Of a stretch of DNA of 64,000 nucleotides, positions 41,657-53,672 are shown piece after piece. The position numbers and the translations under genes are program-made. The notes under the pieces are model-generated. The model ran no database searches, was not told the origin of the DNA, and was given only the letters and a program-made list of their open reading frames with translations. The stretch lies in assembly GCF_028640845.1 (NCBI RefSeq), contig NC_080540.1, forward strand, positions 226,532,794 to 226,596,793, read 5' to 3'. This DNA comes from Ahaetulla prasina (taxonomy: Eukaryota; Chordata; Lepidosauria; Squamata; Colubridae). The stretch's first letter is position 1, and each line of letters starts with the position of its first letter.

Positions 41657-42436
41657 ACTGACTCTAGTAGTTGATGTGTACTTAGTAAAAAAGTGAAGCA
41701 TATGTCACCTTTTTTCCCATGCATATCAACAACAGTATTTGGAGATTCCTCTGTGTATGCCTAAAATGTATTCATAGATATTTATTTCTCACAATATACC
41801 AATTGCTCTCTTAGCTAAATTTTGTAAATTGCAGTTATAAAATATAAACTCAGACATTTTTCAAAACCAACAAATATATATGTTTAGCTCTGAAAGAACT
41901 CCATGGAGCTGAAAACATTATTATGTTTAAACAATGTCTCAAGCTGTCTTGTTGTTATACTGGCATTTTGTTCAAATATATGATCACAACAGGTCCACAA
42001 TTCTAATACAAAGAAAACCAAAGAGAGTAATTTTGATGTTTCATGAAATGTAGATGTATTTCAAAAATAGAAAGTAGCCTTTATAAAAAATTCTTTGTCA
42101 TATATTTTTGCTGTCACATATTTTCCTTTTTTGTGGCTGATGGGGAGTTTAAAACCTTGAAAGATGAAGTTTAATCACTGCCATTCTCATCTCACTGAAG
42201 GATCTCTGGGCTATTCTATTTAATGGATATGGTTACATTAGGGTAGGCATAATTCTGTGATGGGTTTTGTGTATTCATTTTGATTTTTAAAAAGAGAGAG
42301 AGAGAGAGAAGAAAAAATGTCCCTACATTTTCGTTCATATGGGGTTTTTTTTCAGATAGGAAAATATTCATTTTGGAAAAAATTGACCAAACAAACCATA
42401 CATACATATCTAAAATTAATTTGCTGCTAATTTGCT

Positions 42437-42461
42437 ATTCTATTCTATTCTATTCTATTCT
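42437..42461. repeat. (ATTCT)n microsatellite
   Basis: Five ATTCT units beside the SINE fragment at 42474. The same unit follows the Snake1-type LINE end at 52079. Confidence 0.9.
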
Positions 42462-42473
42462 CCACGCACAATA

Positions 42474-42593
42474 ACCATAGGTAGTGTGACTGGCCCAAAG
42501 TCACCCGGCTAACTTTCATGCCTAAGGCAGGACTAGAGCTCAGTCTCCTGATTTCAAGACCAGCACTTTAACTACTACACCAGACTGGCTCTA
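42474..42593 (-). mobile_element. tRNA-derived SINE, head portion
   Basis: Minus-strand reading from 42593 gives AGAGCCAGTCTGGTGTAGTAGTTAAAG, TGAAATCAGGAGACTGAGC and GGGTGACTTTGGGCCAGTCACAC, the same SINE family as 3692 and 41457. 3'-truncated. Confidence 0.85.
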
Positions 42594-44959
42594 AATTAGG
42601 TTGCTTCAACATCTGGTTGTTTCAACATCGTGGAAAGATGATGATCCCCTGCATTAAAATACTTTTCCATTGTTCCCACAAACAAAAAGTTAATAGACAA
42701 AGTGGGGGGAAAGGAACCTAGTCCTTTCAGATTAGTCTAAGGTAAGATTTACAAACTGAGACATGTAGCTCAAATACTAGCCTATTGACTCAATAAACAT
42801 AGGTAGCATGTGTGATTTCTCTTCCTGAATGTTTCCCTGCCTAAACTAGTTCTTAACCAGTGTGTTGAATTCTAGATTGTATTAAGATATCATAGTATAA
42901 ACAAGCTTGATAGACAGAAAAGTTAAAATGCCACTTATGATTATGGAGATGCTATGGTGGGTTTCAATTCAAAGAGAATCCTAAATGTATTTAATTTTAA
43001 AATAAACTGTTTTTAATTTGTTTGATTAAAGCATATATTTATTTTAAGGGCAATATCAGTATGATAAAATATTAAGAAACGAGTACCAGTTTATTAATAA
43101 TGTATTTAGTAAAATAATTAAGAACTCCATCTACAAGAGGTTTTTCATTTGAACATGGGTTATTGAATTTTCAGATTATGGATTCAGTAATCAAATAACC
43201 CACAATGATACTACTGTTTAAGTTCTCAGATATTGTTTCTTATTACAATTTTTACTGGCTAATTTTAAATCTAAATTTGTCTTCGTTTTAGATTTTTTTT
43301 AAATCATCACTTCCTGAATATTCATTTGAGTTTTACAAACTAATCAACAAGATCATCTCACTGCTTGCACACTGTTTGGAACTCTCCAGGTCATGAAAAG
43401 TACAGCAGCTACCTATTAGGTTCAATGGTATAGCGTAAGCCAAAATTTTCATCCCACATATTTCTCTTGTTATTAATATGAAGTCAAAGGCAATAAATAG
43501 TAACTATAAACCTAAAAGAATTATTAATATTGAATTATTTCAACCGGCCCTCTTAACTATAGTTGCCTCTCTATTAATATACACTTTCAAATGCCTTCTA
43601 GGGAAAACAAACTGCCTCACTTGTGTTCCTATAATCAAGGAATATGAAGTTTAATATCCTTAAACGTCTTCTTTCACCTTGCAATCTCATCAAAATATAT
43701 ACAAACAGAAAATAGTAGCTGGTCTCACATTAATGCAGTTGTGAACTAAACTGAAATTGTGCAGTGGCTTGAACACATAAAAAGCATTTGGTATCTTTGT
43801 GAGCTAGCCGAACAGAGAAACAGATTAGAAAAATAGCTTCTTCAATAGCAGCAGCATTGCTTTTGCACAAAGTTTGATAAATAAGTCTTCCCTGATATGC
43901 ACATTGCATGGATTAGGAAAGTGGGTTTTATTTTTTTTAAATCTTCTCCGTTATTGAAGCTACAGGTATATTATCTAATGAAAAACACCCCAAGATTTCT
44001 CCAAGGAATCTAAAAGTTCTTTGGTGCTTCCTTCAAACAATTATATGTTGTTCTTTTACTATCTGAGAAGCACTGAGGCATATCTAGCCCTGATTACATT
44101 TTTTCTTAGCTCCAAATCACACTATCCCACTTGGATGGTAAGTAGTTTTTACTCTCTCCCACAATTCAAGCTTTGATGCAGATGTAAACAAAAGAGAAGT
44201 TTCTGGTAAGATGTATACTCCCGCATGTGTCATATCTTGATGTTCCTTAATAAAGCATCTTCAGTCATTAATGACATTTTTGTAGCATTTTTGCACGGCT
44301 TCATTTATTACCACTGGGATAGGAATAGTTAAATCCTTCTGACACTCCTTTGAAAATATCCCATTTTAAGTGTTATACTTCCAAAAAGGCATCAGACCAT
44401 TTATAAGTAAGGACTTAGCAGGGAAGGCAGGATAATCTTTACTAATAACATTTGAAGGGCAAGTTTGCTTCCTGAAAAACAGTAGAGAAGAGAGAGGTCA
44501 TAACACAGACCCATATAACAAATGTGATGCCTTTTCTCCATATGCCTTGCTCTCAAACAAAACCTTTCTTCCTACTATACTTCAGTATATTGACCCAAAA
44601 ACTGGAAACAAAGCTCATAGCAAATCTCACTCTTTTTCAATATGATAATTTCAGGACTCTAGTTTTTCTACACAAATCGTATTCTTAAGGTGCTATATTT
44701 CCAGTATATATTTTATGTTTGCAATTAATTAAAAAAAAGCCATGGCTAACCCTTCTTTATTCCTTTATACTCGCTGTTAAATTAGTGCACTGGGACCAAA
44801 TAAATGCTTACATTCATCTTCATCATGCATCAATCTTTCTGCTTCAAAAAATTCATATATTTTGTGATTCTTCATTTTCAATACATCTAATTCTTCCCAT
44901 AGTTTTAGTTTAAAAATTGATCACCATATTTATGTTTCTGGGCTACTAATTATACAAAA

Positions 44960-45301
44960 TTCAAGGGCCAGTGTAGTGCAATTATTAATATATTCGACTA
45001 AGAGCACAAGACCTGAGTTGTCATTCAGTGTTTCTCAACCTCATTAGCTTTAAGATATGTGGACTTCAAACTTCCATGCTGGTTGGAGAATTCTTGGAGT
45101 TGAAGTTCACACATCTTAAAGTTGCTTAGTTGAGACATTATTCTAGGCTACCCTCACCATACTCAATGACCAGTCATGTTCTCTAAGCCAACCTACCTCA
45201 GAATTACAGTTGTGGAGAAATATAGGAAGAGGTAATGTTATGTACACTACCTTGAGTTCCTATACAAAAAAAGACAGGATATCAATCAAATAATAAATAA
45301 A
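44960..45301 (+). mobile_element. SINE split by a palindromic MITE
   Basis: Head GGGCCAGTGTAGTGCAATTATT, middle CCAACCTACCTCAGAATTACAGTTGTGG, and tail CTACCTTGAGTTCCTATACAAAAAAAGACAGGATATCAATCAAATAATAAATAAAT mark a Sauria-type SINE with a BovB-like tail. The MITE at 45026-45134 interrupts it. Confidence 0.75.
45026..45134. mobile_element. Palindromic hAT-type MITE
   Basis: CAGTGTTTCTCAACCTCATTAGC at the left and GTTGCTTAGTTGAGA at the right are inverted. The interior arms TTAAGATATGTGGACTTCAA and TTGAAGTTCACACATCTTAA pair. The right terminal bases are damaged. Confidence 0.8.
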
Positions 45302-46644
45302 TGTAAGGGCTTATTTGGCACTGACTTTCAGAATATTTTCCAATGATATTCTACTTTCTTACAATTGTAGCTCATGGAGTTTCTTATATAAACCCATGTA
45401 TAAAAACCTCTAACAAAACTGATATTTCTCCAAAAGGTATCTTTAGAAAAGCAATAAAATGCCATATAGTCAAAAATAGCAAAAATGATTTAAAAAAGAT
45501 TTGCAGTGCAGCTTAAGAATTCTTCACTATTTTCCTCATAACTGGTGAAAATTTCATAGGCAAATAATTTTACAAAAATAACAGCAATAACTTAAGAACT
45601 ATGGCTTATTCAATCCATCACAATGGACTATAACCATGCATAACATTTAAAATGATGATTCCTGACTCAAAATACAATAATCAATAAGTCAATTGAACAA
45701 ACAATAAAAAAATATTTTTGAATGAACTGTTTTCAATTCTAGCATTCAATAGTTCTCTTAGACTAGTGTAGAGTGTAATGGCTTGAAAACCATTCTTTTG
45801 GCCCTTTTTGTATTTTTAAATATCCAAAAGAAAATATTGTGGAGTGGAGAGAGAAAGGGAGAGTGTGTTTGCCAAAGGACAAAAATAAAGAAAACCTGCA
45901 TAATAAATTCACTGCTGTCATCGTTTGGTAATGTCTGATTGATGTAATGGAGTTTAAAGAGTTCGAACAGGAGGACCAGCATCAAGTGAAGATTTAGCAC
46001 ATTATGAAGGTGCAAGGGACCAGCCATAAAATCAGAATGCTGATTTTGGGATGTACACGATAGCAAAATCAATCCCAGAATGAGGTAATAAACAAACCAC
46101 CCCAATAAGTAGTGCTGTTAACTTCCTGCTAAAATGCTAATGTAAGTATAGATAATGCAAAACTCAAAAAACAATGCCATTTTGTTTATTCTAACTAAGC
46201 AACATTAGATAATACAGTTTACAAATACAACAATCAAACGTGTAGACCCAATATCTTACTCGGTTCACGTGAATCATGTTGCCTGTTACATATTTTAACA
46301 TTAAAGTTTTTTTGTTAATTCATCAAGGAATTTTGTTATATTACCTCTCTGAGACACTACAACATGTAGAATTCCCACTCTAATATCTTTTATTAAAAAC
46401 ATATTTCTTATTTAATTAAAAGACTTTGGAAGATTAGTTGTTATTCATTTGGAGAAATGGTAGATACTAATTAGCACAAACAAGGTTAGGAAGCCCCTGA
46501 GAAAGTGATAATTTTCTGCTGCAAGAAATAACAAACATGAACAGAATATTAAGTTAATTATGTCTGTTGAAAGGTCACAAAAAATAGTTCAATTTTTCTG
46601 ATTTAACTTTAAAAAAATAAAACATTTCTAAAACAAATACTTAC

Positions 46645-46815
46645 TACAATATCTTCAGGGAAGGTATCCCGACTAAAGGAGCCATCATCAAACATAACTT
46701 CGTAGAAAACTTGTGATGTAACTTCTATTACTCTGCAGCTGTAATAGCGTGTGTTTCTGTGTTTTGCTATGACAGTTTGCCCAACTGAGACCGCTTTCTC
46801 AAAGGGTTTGGTTTT
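46645..46815 (-). CDS. KDM4C: KDM4C exon, start of tandem Tudor domain
   Basis: The 171-bp, phase 0-0 exon encodes 57 residues from [20 protein letters not shown] through NTRYYSCRV to [18 protein letters not shown]. The acceptor is TCTTTTAAAG above 46815 and the donor GTAAGT below 46645. It contains the first Tudor strands. The Phe of FDDGSFS aligns with F932 of the KDM4A aromatic cage. No stop or frameshift is seen. It links the extended PHD exon (47914) to the middle Tudor exon (28992) in frame. Confidence 0.97.
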
Positions 46816-47913
46816 CTTTAAAAGATTAAAACAGTATAATTAGTTCAAATACCATCTCTCTCCCTAAGTTTGTTTCCCTGGATCCTAAAGAACACTTATG
46901 AGTTCTCAGATTGCCTCGTCTAAGTCAGATCAAAACTTAAACTTATAAAAAGCATGCTTTATCTAAGTTACTTATAGAGATTCGCCTTTCACATATTCAC
47001 ATGCACAGATTTAACTGAGATTTGTACAGTTTTAAAATAATGGAAGGATACTGATAGTTCAGACCAAATGATGCCAGATTGTATAAACATGGAATAGGGA
47101 GCATTATTTCAAAAAAAAAAAAAAGATATACGCAGAAGTAAGGTTTGAAAAAGTTTGTCCATGGATCTAGCTCCTCAGCCCCATCTCTTCCACCACTGTA
47201 CTCTGTGAAGCATTTTCACAGAGGATGGTCCAGTTCTTCATGCTGGATGAAGGAGGAGAGCTGAACCTATGCAACATTCAGCAAAGTTTCAGTTTGTGGC
47301 TTGCTCTGAATACCATGTGGCATTTGTGTTTCTAGAAATCCTCTTTTGTTTATAGTTCCCAACTATACCACTAAATGCTCACCTGATACTGCCCAGCCAT
47401 CAAATTATTTTTTTATGTAAGGGTCTCTTGTGAGCTTCTCTAAGCCAGAGGCATTTGAGAGAAGCAAAGGGGCAATCAGAGTGACAAGAGCAACAGTATG
47501 GCATTGTGCTGCAAACTGTGCTTCTTCTTCAGATGCATCCAATGTTACCCACCCATTTGAAAGGAGTAAAGTTTGTGGCATGATAATGCTATTATCATTT
47601 TAACCAAATCAGCCAAATTTTCCGAGCACCTCCAGCATATTCCATGATTATATAGCTGAGAGCTTAAGTTGTTAAAAAAAAAAAGGAGTAAGTAGCTCCG
47701 ACAAAGCTGTGATGTAATCAGCACCTTAAATAAACTCTTAAGCATTTCATCAAACAATCTTCATTCCTTTTCTCTTGACCTAGCCTACGTAGTCTTGGGA
47801 TTTTTCCGATTCTAATATAATAGATTAGAATGGTTGTAACAGGATATATAATGTCATCAACAATATGTATAAATTAAAAACAATATAGAAAACAATGGTA
47901 TCAAAAACCTTAC
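46816..47913 (-). other. KDM4C 1.1-kb intron
   Basis: Bounded by GTAAGG (47913) and TCTTTTAAAG (46816). Unique-looking sequence with an A-run near 47110. No repeat family or exon recognised. Confidence 0.85.
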
Positions 47914-48099
47914 CACATTTTGGTTTATTTTGTGCCTGAAACATGTGATGTATACAACGTAAGGCCAGTCATCTGGTTCCATCAACACCCCAGCAGCATG
48001 AGCACATGTGACATGGAATGAAGCTGGACAACGTCCATAGGAGCACTGGATGCAAGCACCAGATATTTTCTTAATTCTTTGTCGACAGAAGATACATTT
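47914..48099 (-). CDS. KDM4C: KDM4C exon, end of extended PHD domain
   Basis: The 186-bp, phase 0-0 exon encodes 62 residues: [40 protein letters not shown], then [22 protein letters not shown]. The Cys/His ligands of the extended PHD finger (CxxC, CxxC, the [11 protein letters not shown] block) are all present. The acceptor is TTCTACCTGCAG above 48099 and the donor GTAAGG below 47914. This is the most upstream KDM4C exon found. The previous exon, which should end in an LKL-type stretch, is not in 48100-64000 as far as I can see. Confidence 0.97.
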
Positions 48100-49750
48100 C
48101 TGCAGGTAGAAATGGAAGGAAGGAAGGATTTCCACAGACTTAATTTTGAATATTGTCTAGAAGGTACTTATGTCCCATTATTTATAGCTACTACATGCAC
48201 CCAACTGGTCGTGTGGTTTAGAATGTAGTTCAGATAATACTGTAGTTGGATAACCGGTTAGATATTAAGTATGTAAAAGGAAATATATAAATTAATCAAC
48301 TGTTAAATGTTTCTGTGGCAAACATATCTGTATCAACTACATGATACAAAATAATTTCTGTTCAGAAGGAGCAATATGGGCAAAGTACTTAAATTTGATG
48401 TTGTAGATATCTGGAGATTTACACTTTTGTTGATGTAGTATTTATACAGAACTGCTCAGATATGCTGGCTCTCTGTTCACATCTAGCTGTAATGTTTCTT
48501 TGCTGTTTCTTTTTTTTTTCTGCTATCTTGGCACATTGACTCAATAATTTATTTTGTTCTAGAAAGAGCAACAAAGCTAATTGCTTTAGCGAATAGCAGA
48601 AACAAAAATACAGCTCTGGAGTAATACTAAAGTACAAGAACTAAGGTTACTTAATTGAAAACTTTATAAAAAATACAAGAATCAATTTTTTAAAAAAACA
48701 AATTTTAAGCAGATTAATGAAAATCAGAATCATAAACAGAGAAAATTGATAGGAAATAGGTGTCAGATAAACATTATAAACATTAATTGTAATGTTGAAA
48801 CCAATCAAAAGCTAGTAAAAACAAAAGAGATTCAGGATATAACCCTAAATCCTATCATAGATCAAGTCCAATAGATTGCAGAGATTTTAATATGTAAACA
48901 TAAATATTACTGAACTGTATTCTGCATTAAGATTATAGCAAAATAAATACTAAATTAATATTTTGGGGGATAATATATAGAGAAGCCACTGACAAAAAAT
49001 CCCTAATTATGACCTGCCTACATCCCAAGGACTAGATATGTATCATTTACCAATTTCAGCAAATGTGCATAAATAAAAAATAAGGCCCTGCATCTATATG
49101 GACCTGAAAATCATATGCAGCTTTATAAATTCAGTTTTTAGTCAGGCAATTTTTGATTCTGGTCACAGTATTCTCAGACTAGTATAAGAAATATATCCTT
49201 AAATAGTCTATAATCTCCTAAAACAGACCAGCTTTGGAAACCAGTAAATAAAAATCCATTACCAAAGTTGAAAAACATCTGTAAAGTGACTAGGACTCAT
49301 AAATATAGCCAAAAAAAAGGTAATTTAAGTCTAGGTTATAAATATGATATTTAATTGTACATAAAATATGTTAAAACCTAAATTTACATAGAATACACCT
49401 AAATAGCAAGACCTCATGTGGTCAATCTGGCAGATTTTACATGCTACAGCACACAATCTAGTAGCATAACAAATGACAGTGCACCTGTAAGTAGCATTTT
49501 GGGCCTGCTATATGTTGAGTCTGAGCAATATCTGCTGATGAAAGGTAGGATAAATTTAGTTTTGAATGTTTTTATAAAAGGAGCAACAAAGAAATATATA
49601 TATATTCTGTGATTTTGAACTCTCCAGAATAATGAAAAACTGAACCTTTTAGCCATTATTACTTTATGATTACCATCCGAAACTGCAGTGGTAAGAGCTT
49701 TATAAATTAATGCAAGTACTTTGGATTAAACCTAGAAATTGTATATAAAC

Positions 49751-49945
49751 CAGTGGTGGGTTTCCTCCAGTTTGGACCGGTTCTTGAGAACCAGCAGTAA
49801 AACCGGGGGGAGGCTCTGCCCACTGAACCCAACGTCATCGGCAAGCTTCTGCGCATGCACAGAAGCAAGCAAATGCGAGCAAGCAAAGTGAGCACACACG
49901 ATCCCACTGCAAACCGGTAGTAAAGATAAGTAGAACCCACCCCTG
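49751..49945. mobile_element. hAT-type MITE, 195 bp
   Basis: Ends CAGTGGTGGGTTT and GAACCCACCCCTG are flanked by perfect 8-bp duplications ATATAAAC (49743-49750 and 49946-49953). GACCGGTTC and AAACCGGTAGTAAA lie near the two ends. Confidence 0.93.
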
Positions 49946-50068
49946 ATATAAACCATATTTTCTCAGAAAGTTTAATTTCTGAGTTCCAATTAATTTAAAT
50001 TCCCAAACTAACCAAATGATTTTTTTTTCAGCACTTTAATTTTAAACACTTACTCTCTCTCTCTTAGC

Positions 50069-50190
50069 CCTAGGAAGGAGGCAATGGCAAATCACTTTTG
50101 AAAAAAACTTGCCAAGAATAATACTGTAGGGACTTTTCAAGGCAATCTCTGACAATCTGGCAAAGGCAGGCAATACATTCCAAGATAAAA
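50069..50190 (+). mobile_element. SINE fragment
   Basis: TAGGAAGGAGGCAATGGCAAATCACTTTTGAAAAAAACTTGCCAAGAATAATACTGTAGGGACTTTTCAAGGCAATCTC is the 3' part of a squamate SINE family. Head and ends are missing. Confidence 0.6.
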
Positions 50191-50368
50191 TAAAGTCAGC
50201 CTCCTTTTTTTGGTAAAATGCAGTGAGATGTGTTTATTGAGAACAGTTGTGAGTAATGATGCTTCAAAGCCTATTTAAGTTGTTCAGAAACTGTCCCATG
50301 AGATGGAACTTCAATGCAGACCTAGAAAGGAGGATATATTTCCTGCTTGGAAGGAATCTTCCATTATA

Positions 50369-51049
50369 CAGTAGTGGCCAAAACTGTGGAAATCTTTTGA
50401 GAAAAGTGTATTTTTGAAGTTTGTTGACTAATAACATCACTTTTTTTATTTTTGGGAGTTTTAAGATAATCATATTCCACTACTGGAATGGCCTGAGAAT
50501 AGCCCAGACCTTAATCCAATTGAAAATCTATAGAGCTGACTAAAGAAACTTGTTAGTCAGAAGCGACCCAGCAATAAAACCCAGTTAATAGAAGCAATCA
50601 TTCAATCTTGGTTTCACATTATAACATCTGCAGAACTAAAAGACTTGGTTCACTCCATGGGTTGTAAGGCCATAATTCATGCTAAAGGTTACCCAACTAC
50701 CTATTAAATGACATGGTAATAATTTTTGTATATCTCATTTTTTTCTATGTGTTTCACTTTTCTTCTTTATACTATAACTGCTATTCTAAGAGGAAATCCT
50801 TCATAAATGTTATTGCATTACATTCTTTAATTAAATTATCTTTCCATTGATATATTTATATGTTTTATCAGGCTGTAAACCGCCCTGAGTCTTTCAGGAG
50901 ATAGGGCGGTATAAAAATTTGATTAAATAAATAAATAAATAAATATAATTTTATGGTACTACTCCAAAAAAATGGTGTTATTAGCTAGAAAATTATTAGT
51001 TAGAAAATACACTTTTCCCAAAAGATTTCCACAATTTTGGCCACTACTG
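50369..51049 (+). mobile_element. Compact Tc1-like element, 681 bp
   Basis: Near-perfect terminal inverted repeats of about 45 bp start CAGTAGTGGCCAAAACTGTGG at 50369 and end with its complement at 51049. TA dinucleotides flank at 50367-50368 and 51050-51051. Inside, a relic of the transposase C-terminus (AQTLIQLKIYRAD-like, then ELKDLVHSMGCKA-like after correction by eye) shows a deletion derivative of a Tc1-type element. A CR1 tail (CCGCCCTGAGTC...AGGGCGGTATAAA plus AAATA repeats, about 50874-50945) is nested in it. Confidence 0.88.
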
Positions 51050-51689
51050 TAATCTCTGGGATTTTCTGACTGGCAGAAGTGTCATAAAGTCTTTCTTCCT
51101 TTGTTTCATTGTATTCTTGAATATATTTTGGTTGTCCTTCATTATATTATTACATTATTTTCTCATACTGCCTTGGGATAAGGCCTTAGGTACTCATAGA
51201 AGTGTGGTTATTTCTTCCAAATCCAAAAGAATCTGTGTCTGAACTCTGCTGGGCAGGTGATAGAGCTATATAGCACCTTATATACTATTAACCTAATATC
51301 CCAATCCCCCAAAATCATTTTATCAAGATGTCTAACCAAAAATTTGCATGACATAGTAAGCTTGTATAACTCATACACTTGGATACATTGGCTGCAAATG
51401 AATCACCTTGTTAAATTATTTGTGCATTGGTCTAATTTGATACAACCAGCAAATGTCCATTGGGCAGTTGGGCAGCCTATAAGATCAAATTAATAAAATA
51501 ACAATAGAAATAAGGTTCTGGGGTGTAATTCTTATTAGGAGACCAAACCCATCAATTCCTGCAGGTTATGTACTATGGATCTGTACCTAGGAAATACAAT
51601 TCAATTTCTTTCTGTTTATCACAAATGCTAGCCTATTTTTCATAAAAAGTAACGTTCATCTGAATCAGTGAAAAAAAAACCCCGCCCAA

Positions 51690-52112
51690 AAAAACAACAA
51701 CCCTCACTCACATATAAAGCTATAAAACGACGCTATAGAGCACTGCACACCAGAACAACTAGACACAAGAACAGTTTTTTCCCGAAGGCCATCACTCTGC
51801 TAAACAAATAATTCCCTCAACACTGTCAGACTATTTACTGAATCTGCACTACTATTATTCGTTTCATAGTTCCCATCACCAATCTCTTTCCACTTATGAC
51901 TGTATGACTATAACTTGTTGCTGGCAATCCTTATGATTTATATTGATATATTGACCATCAATTGTGTTGTAAATGTTGTACCTTGATGAACGTATCTTTT
52001 CTTTTCTTTTATGTATACTGAGAGCATATGCACCAAGACAAATTCCTTGTGTGTCCAATCACACTTGGCCAATAAAAATTCTATTCTATTCTATTCTATT
52101 CTATTCTATAAA
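51690..52112 (+). mobile_element. Snake1-type CR1 LINE 3' end with (ATTCT)n tail
   Basis: CAGTTTTTTCCCGAAGGCCATCAC, then CTGTATGACTATAACTTGTTGC, then CAAATTCCTTGTGTGTCCAATCACACTTGGCCAATAAAAATTCTATTCTATTC is the 3' end of the Snake1 CR1 LINE lineage, known for seeding AATAG-type microsatellites in colubroid snakes. It ends in five to six ATTCT units at about 52079-52108. No open frame is long enough to be functional. Confidence 0.85.
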
Positions 52113-52830
52113 ACAGGGCCATGACCACAATGTAAAGGATATAGCAAAGCATTTTTAAAGACAGAATAAAACTGACATTCTTTATCCCCATGCCATTTTT
52201 GATACTTTTATTCAAATATAAATAATGAACCCAGGTTTACAAATAAACTCAAGAGATAAGGTTAAAAGGTTCAGTTACGAGTTCTGAATTTCTGAAATTT
52301 GCCCTCCAATTAGTTATACTTTTCACTTTCTTACCTTTCTAGTTGTTACAAAACATACATCTTTCTATATTTTAAAAAAAAACTGAGAGGGAAAAATAAC
52401 TAGTTCATACTAGGAAGCCATTTAAAACTGATTGACCAAGATGAAAGGATTAAATTCAGAGCAATATGCTCTAAGCAATTTATTTTACTGAGGCAAAACC
52501 CCGCAAAGAATTCTTTATCACAAACTGGGTGCCTGGGCCTCCTAACCAATAAACCTTCCATCCTTCTGAGGCTGACTAACTTGTCTGCTGATACCAATAA
52601 GCTAAAAGATAAATATTTTCTTTTCTCCTACAAACCTCAAAGAGATAATTTAAATTAAAAACACACAGATACACCTCACGAGAGATAGAAACAGTCCTAA
52701 GATATTCAGTCACATTTAAGGCTTGCATGTTCAAATATTTAGAAAGAGGAATCTTGGCAAGCTCTGACGGAGAATTCTGATGTGATACAAATACTCATAT
52801 CAAAATTTCATCTACCTTGAGGCTACTTAC

Positions 52831-53058
52831 TGGCATTTCAGCAATGTGCTGCAATGTATTTAAAGGAGACACGAGAATCCCTATGTGTCTGGGCAAGAGA
52901 AGACCGTTGTCAATTATGAAGGTGGATGCTCTGTACTGCTGCATTTTTGAAGTGTATGGGTAATGACAAACAACTCTGTTGTTTGTCTTATCTGCTGAAG
53001 TGGAGTCAGTGCAGGTGTAAATACTGCATGAGCATTGTTGCCAAGGCAGGGGTTTGGG
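52831..53058 (-). other. Unexplained open frame ending at a consensus splice donor
   Basis: A 76-codon minus-strand frame, open from a TGA at 53061-53059, ends MP directly at GTAAGTAG (52830-52825). A possible acceptor CTCATGCAG would start an exon at 53023. The predicted peptide (NNRVVCHYPYTSKMQQYRAS, then TFIIDNGLLLPRHIGILVSP) matches nothing I recognise and no known KDM4C segment. Its base composition is more mixed than the flanking AT-rich intron. It may be a conserved non-coding element, an old repeat or chance. Confidence 0.25.
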
Positions 53059-53537
53059 TCAGCATGCACCTTCTCATTATTCTATTCTAAATCATAGAAT
53101 TCCATTAATAGGCTCAAAAAAAAAAAAGATGCCTTTCCATGAATTGCTAGTCTTGAACAATTCTTGTATTTTCAACTATTTTAATGGAAACATCCAATAA
53201 CTCATAAAATATCTCATAAAGAGCACAATTGTGCTCTTATTTTCTCCAGCCTATGGGAAGAAAACACATATTATTTCAGAGTTTAATCTTCTGGTTTAAG
53301 TAGGAAAGGTTTGTGGAAATATAACTATAAAATCAAAAATTGGTTGGTGAAAGAGCTTACAGTTTTTTCATTATACCATTTTTTGACTACAGGCTTCTGA
53401 GACTCAACTACTAAGAAATATAATAGATTTGTCAAAATACAAAACAAATGTATATTATTTACCTCATGTTTTATCATTACAATTGAGAATTACAATTTTC
53501 TAAAAAGAAATAAAACATTTTGGAATTTGGTTTAGGA

Positions 53538-53672
53538 CAGGGCTGTCAAACTCCTGACCCATGGGCCAGATGCGTCATGTGCTGGCCACACCCATGCCCG
53601 GTTTAGCAAAGGGGGGGGAAGTCCCGATATGTCATGTAATGCCATTGTGACGACGTGTGTTTGACACCCCTG
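53538..53672. mobile_element. hAT-type MITE, 135 bp
   Basis: Ends CAGGGCTGTCAAACTC and GTTTGACACCCCTG. Flanks GTTTAGGA and GTTTAGAG match at 6 of 8. Same subfamily as 2639-2767. Confidence 0.8.

Larger units (their letters stand above)
29112..46644 (-). other. KDM4C 17.5-kb intron dominated by transposons
   Basis: Bounded by GTAAGT at 46644 and TTCAAATAG at 29112. Recognised insertions are listed separately. Stretches where I see nothing beyond AT-rich unique sequence are 33674-35637, 35848-36290, 40347-41456, 41657-42430, 42594-44959 and 45302-46644. Confidence 0.8.

Noticed and set aside
17388..48099. Assignment to KDM4A or KDM4B
   Set aside because: The tail SSRFKNEY...FQKKCQK is KDM4C-like; the KDM4A C-terminus is different, and KDM4B did not fit the PHD-end sequence as well.
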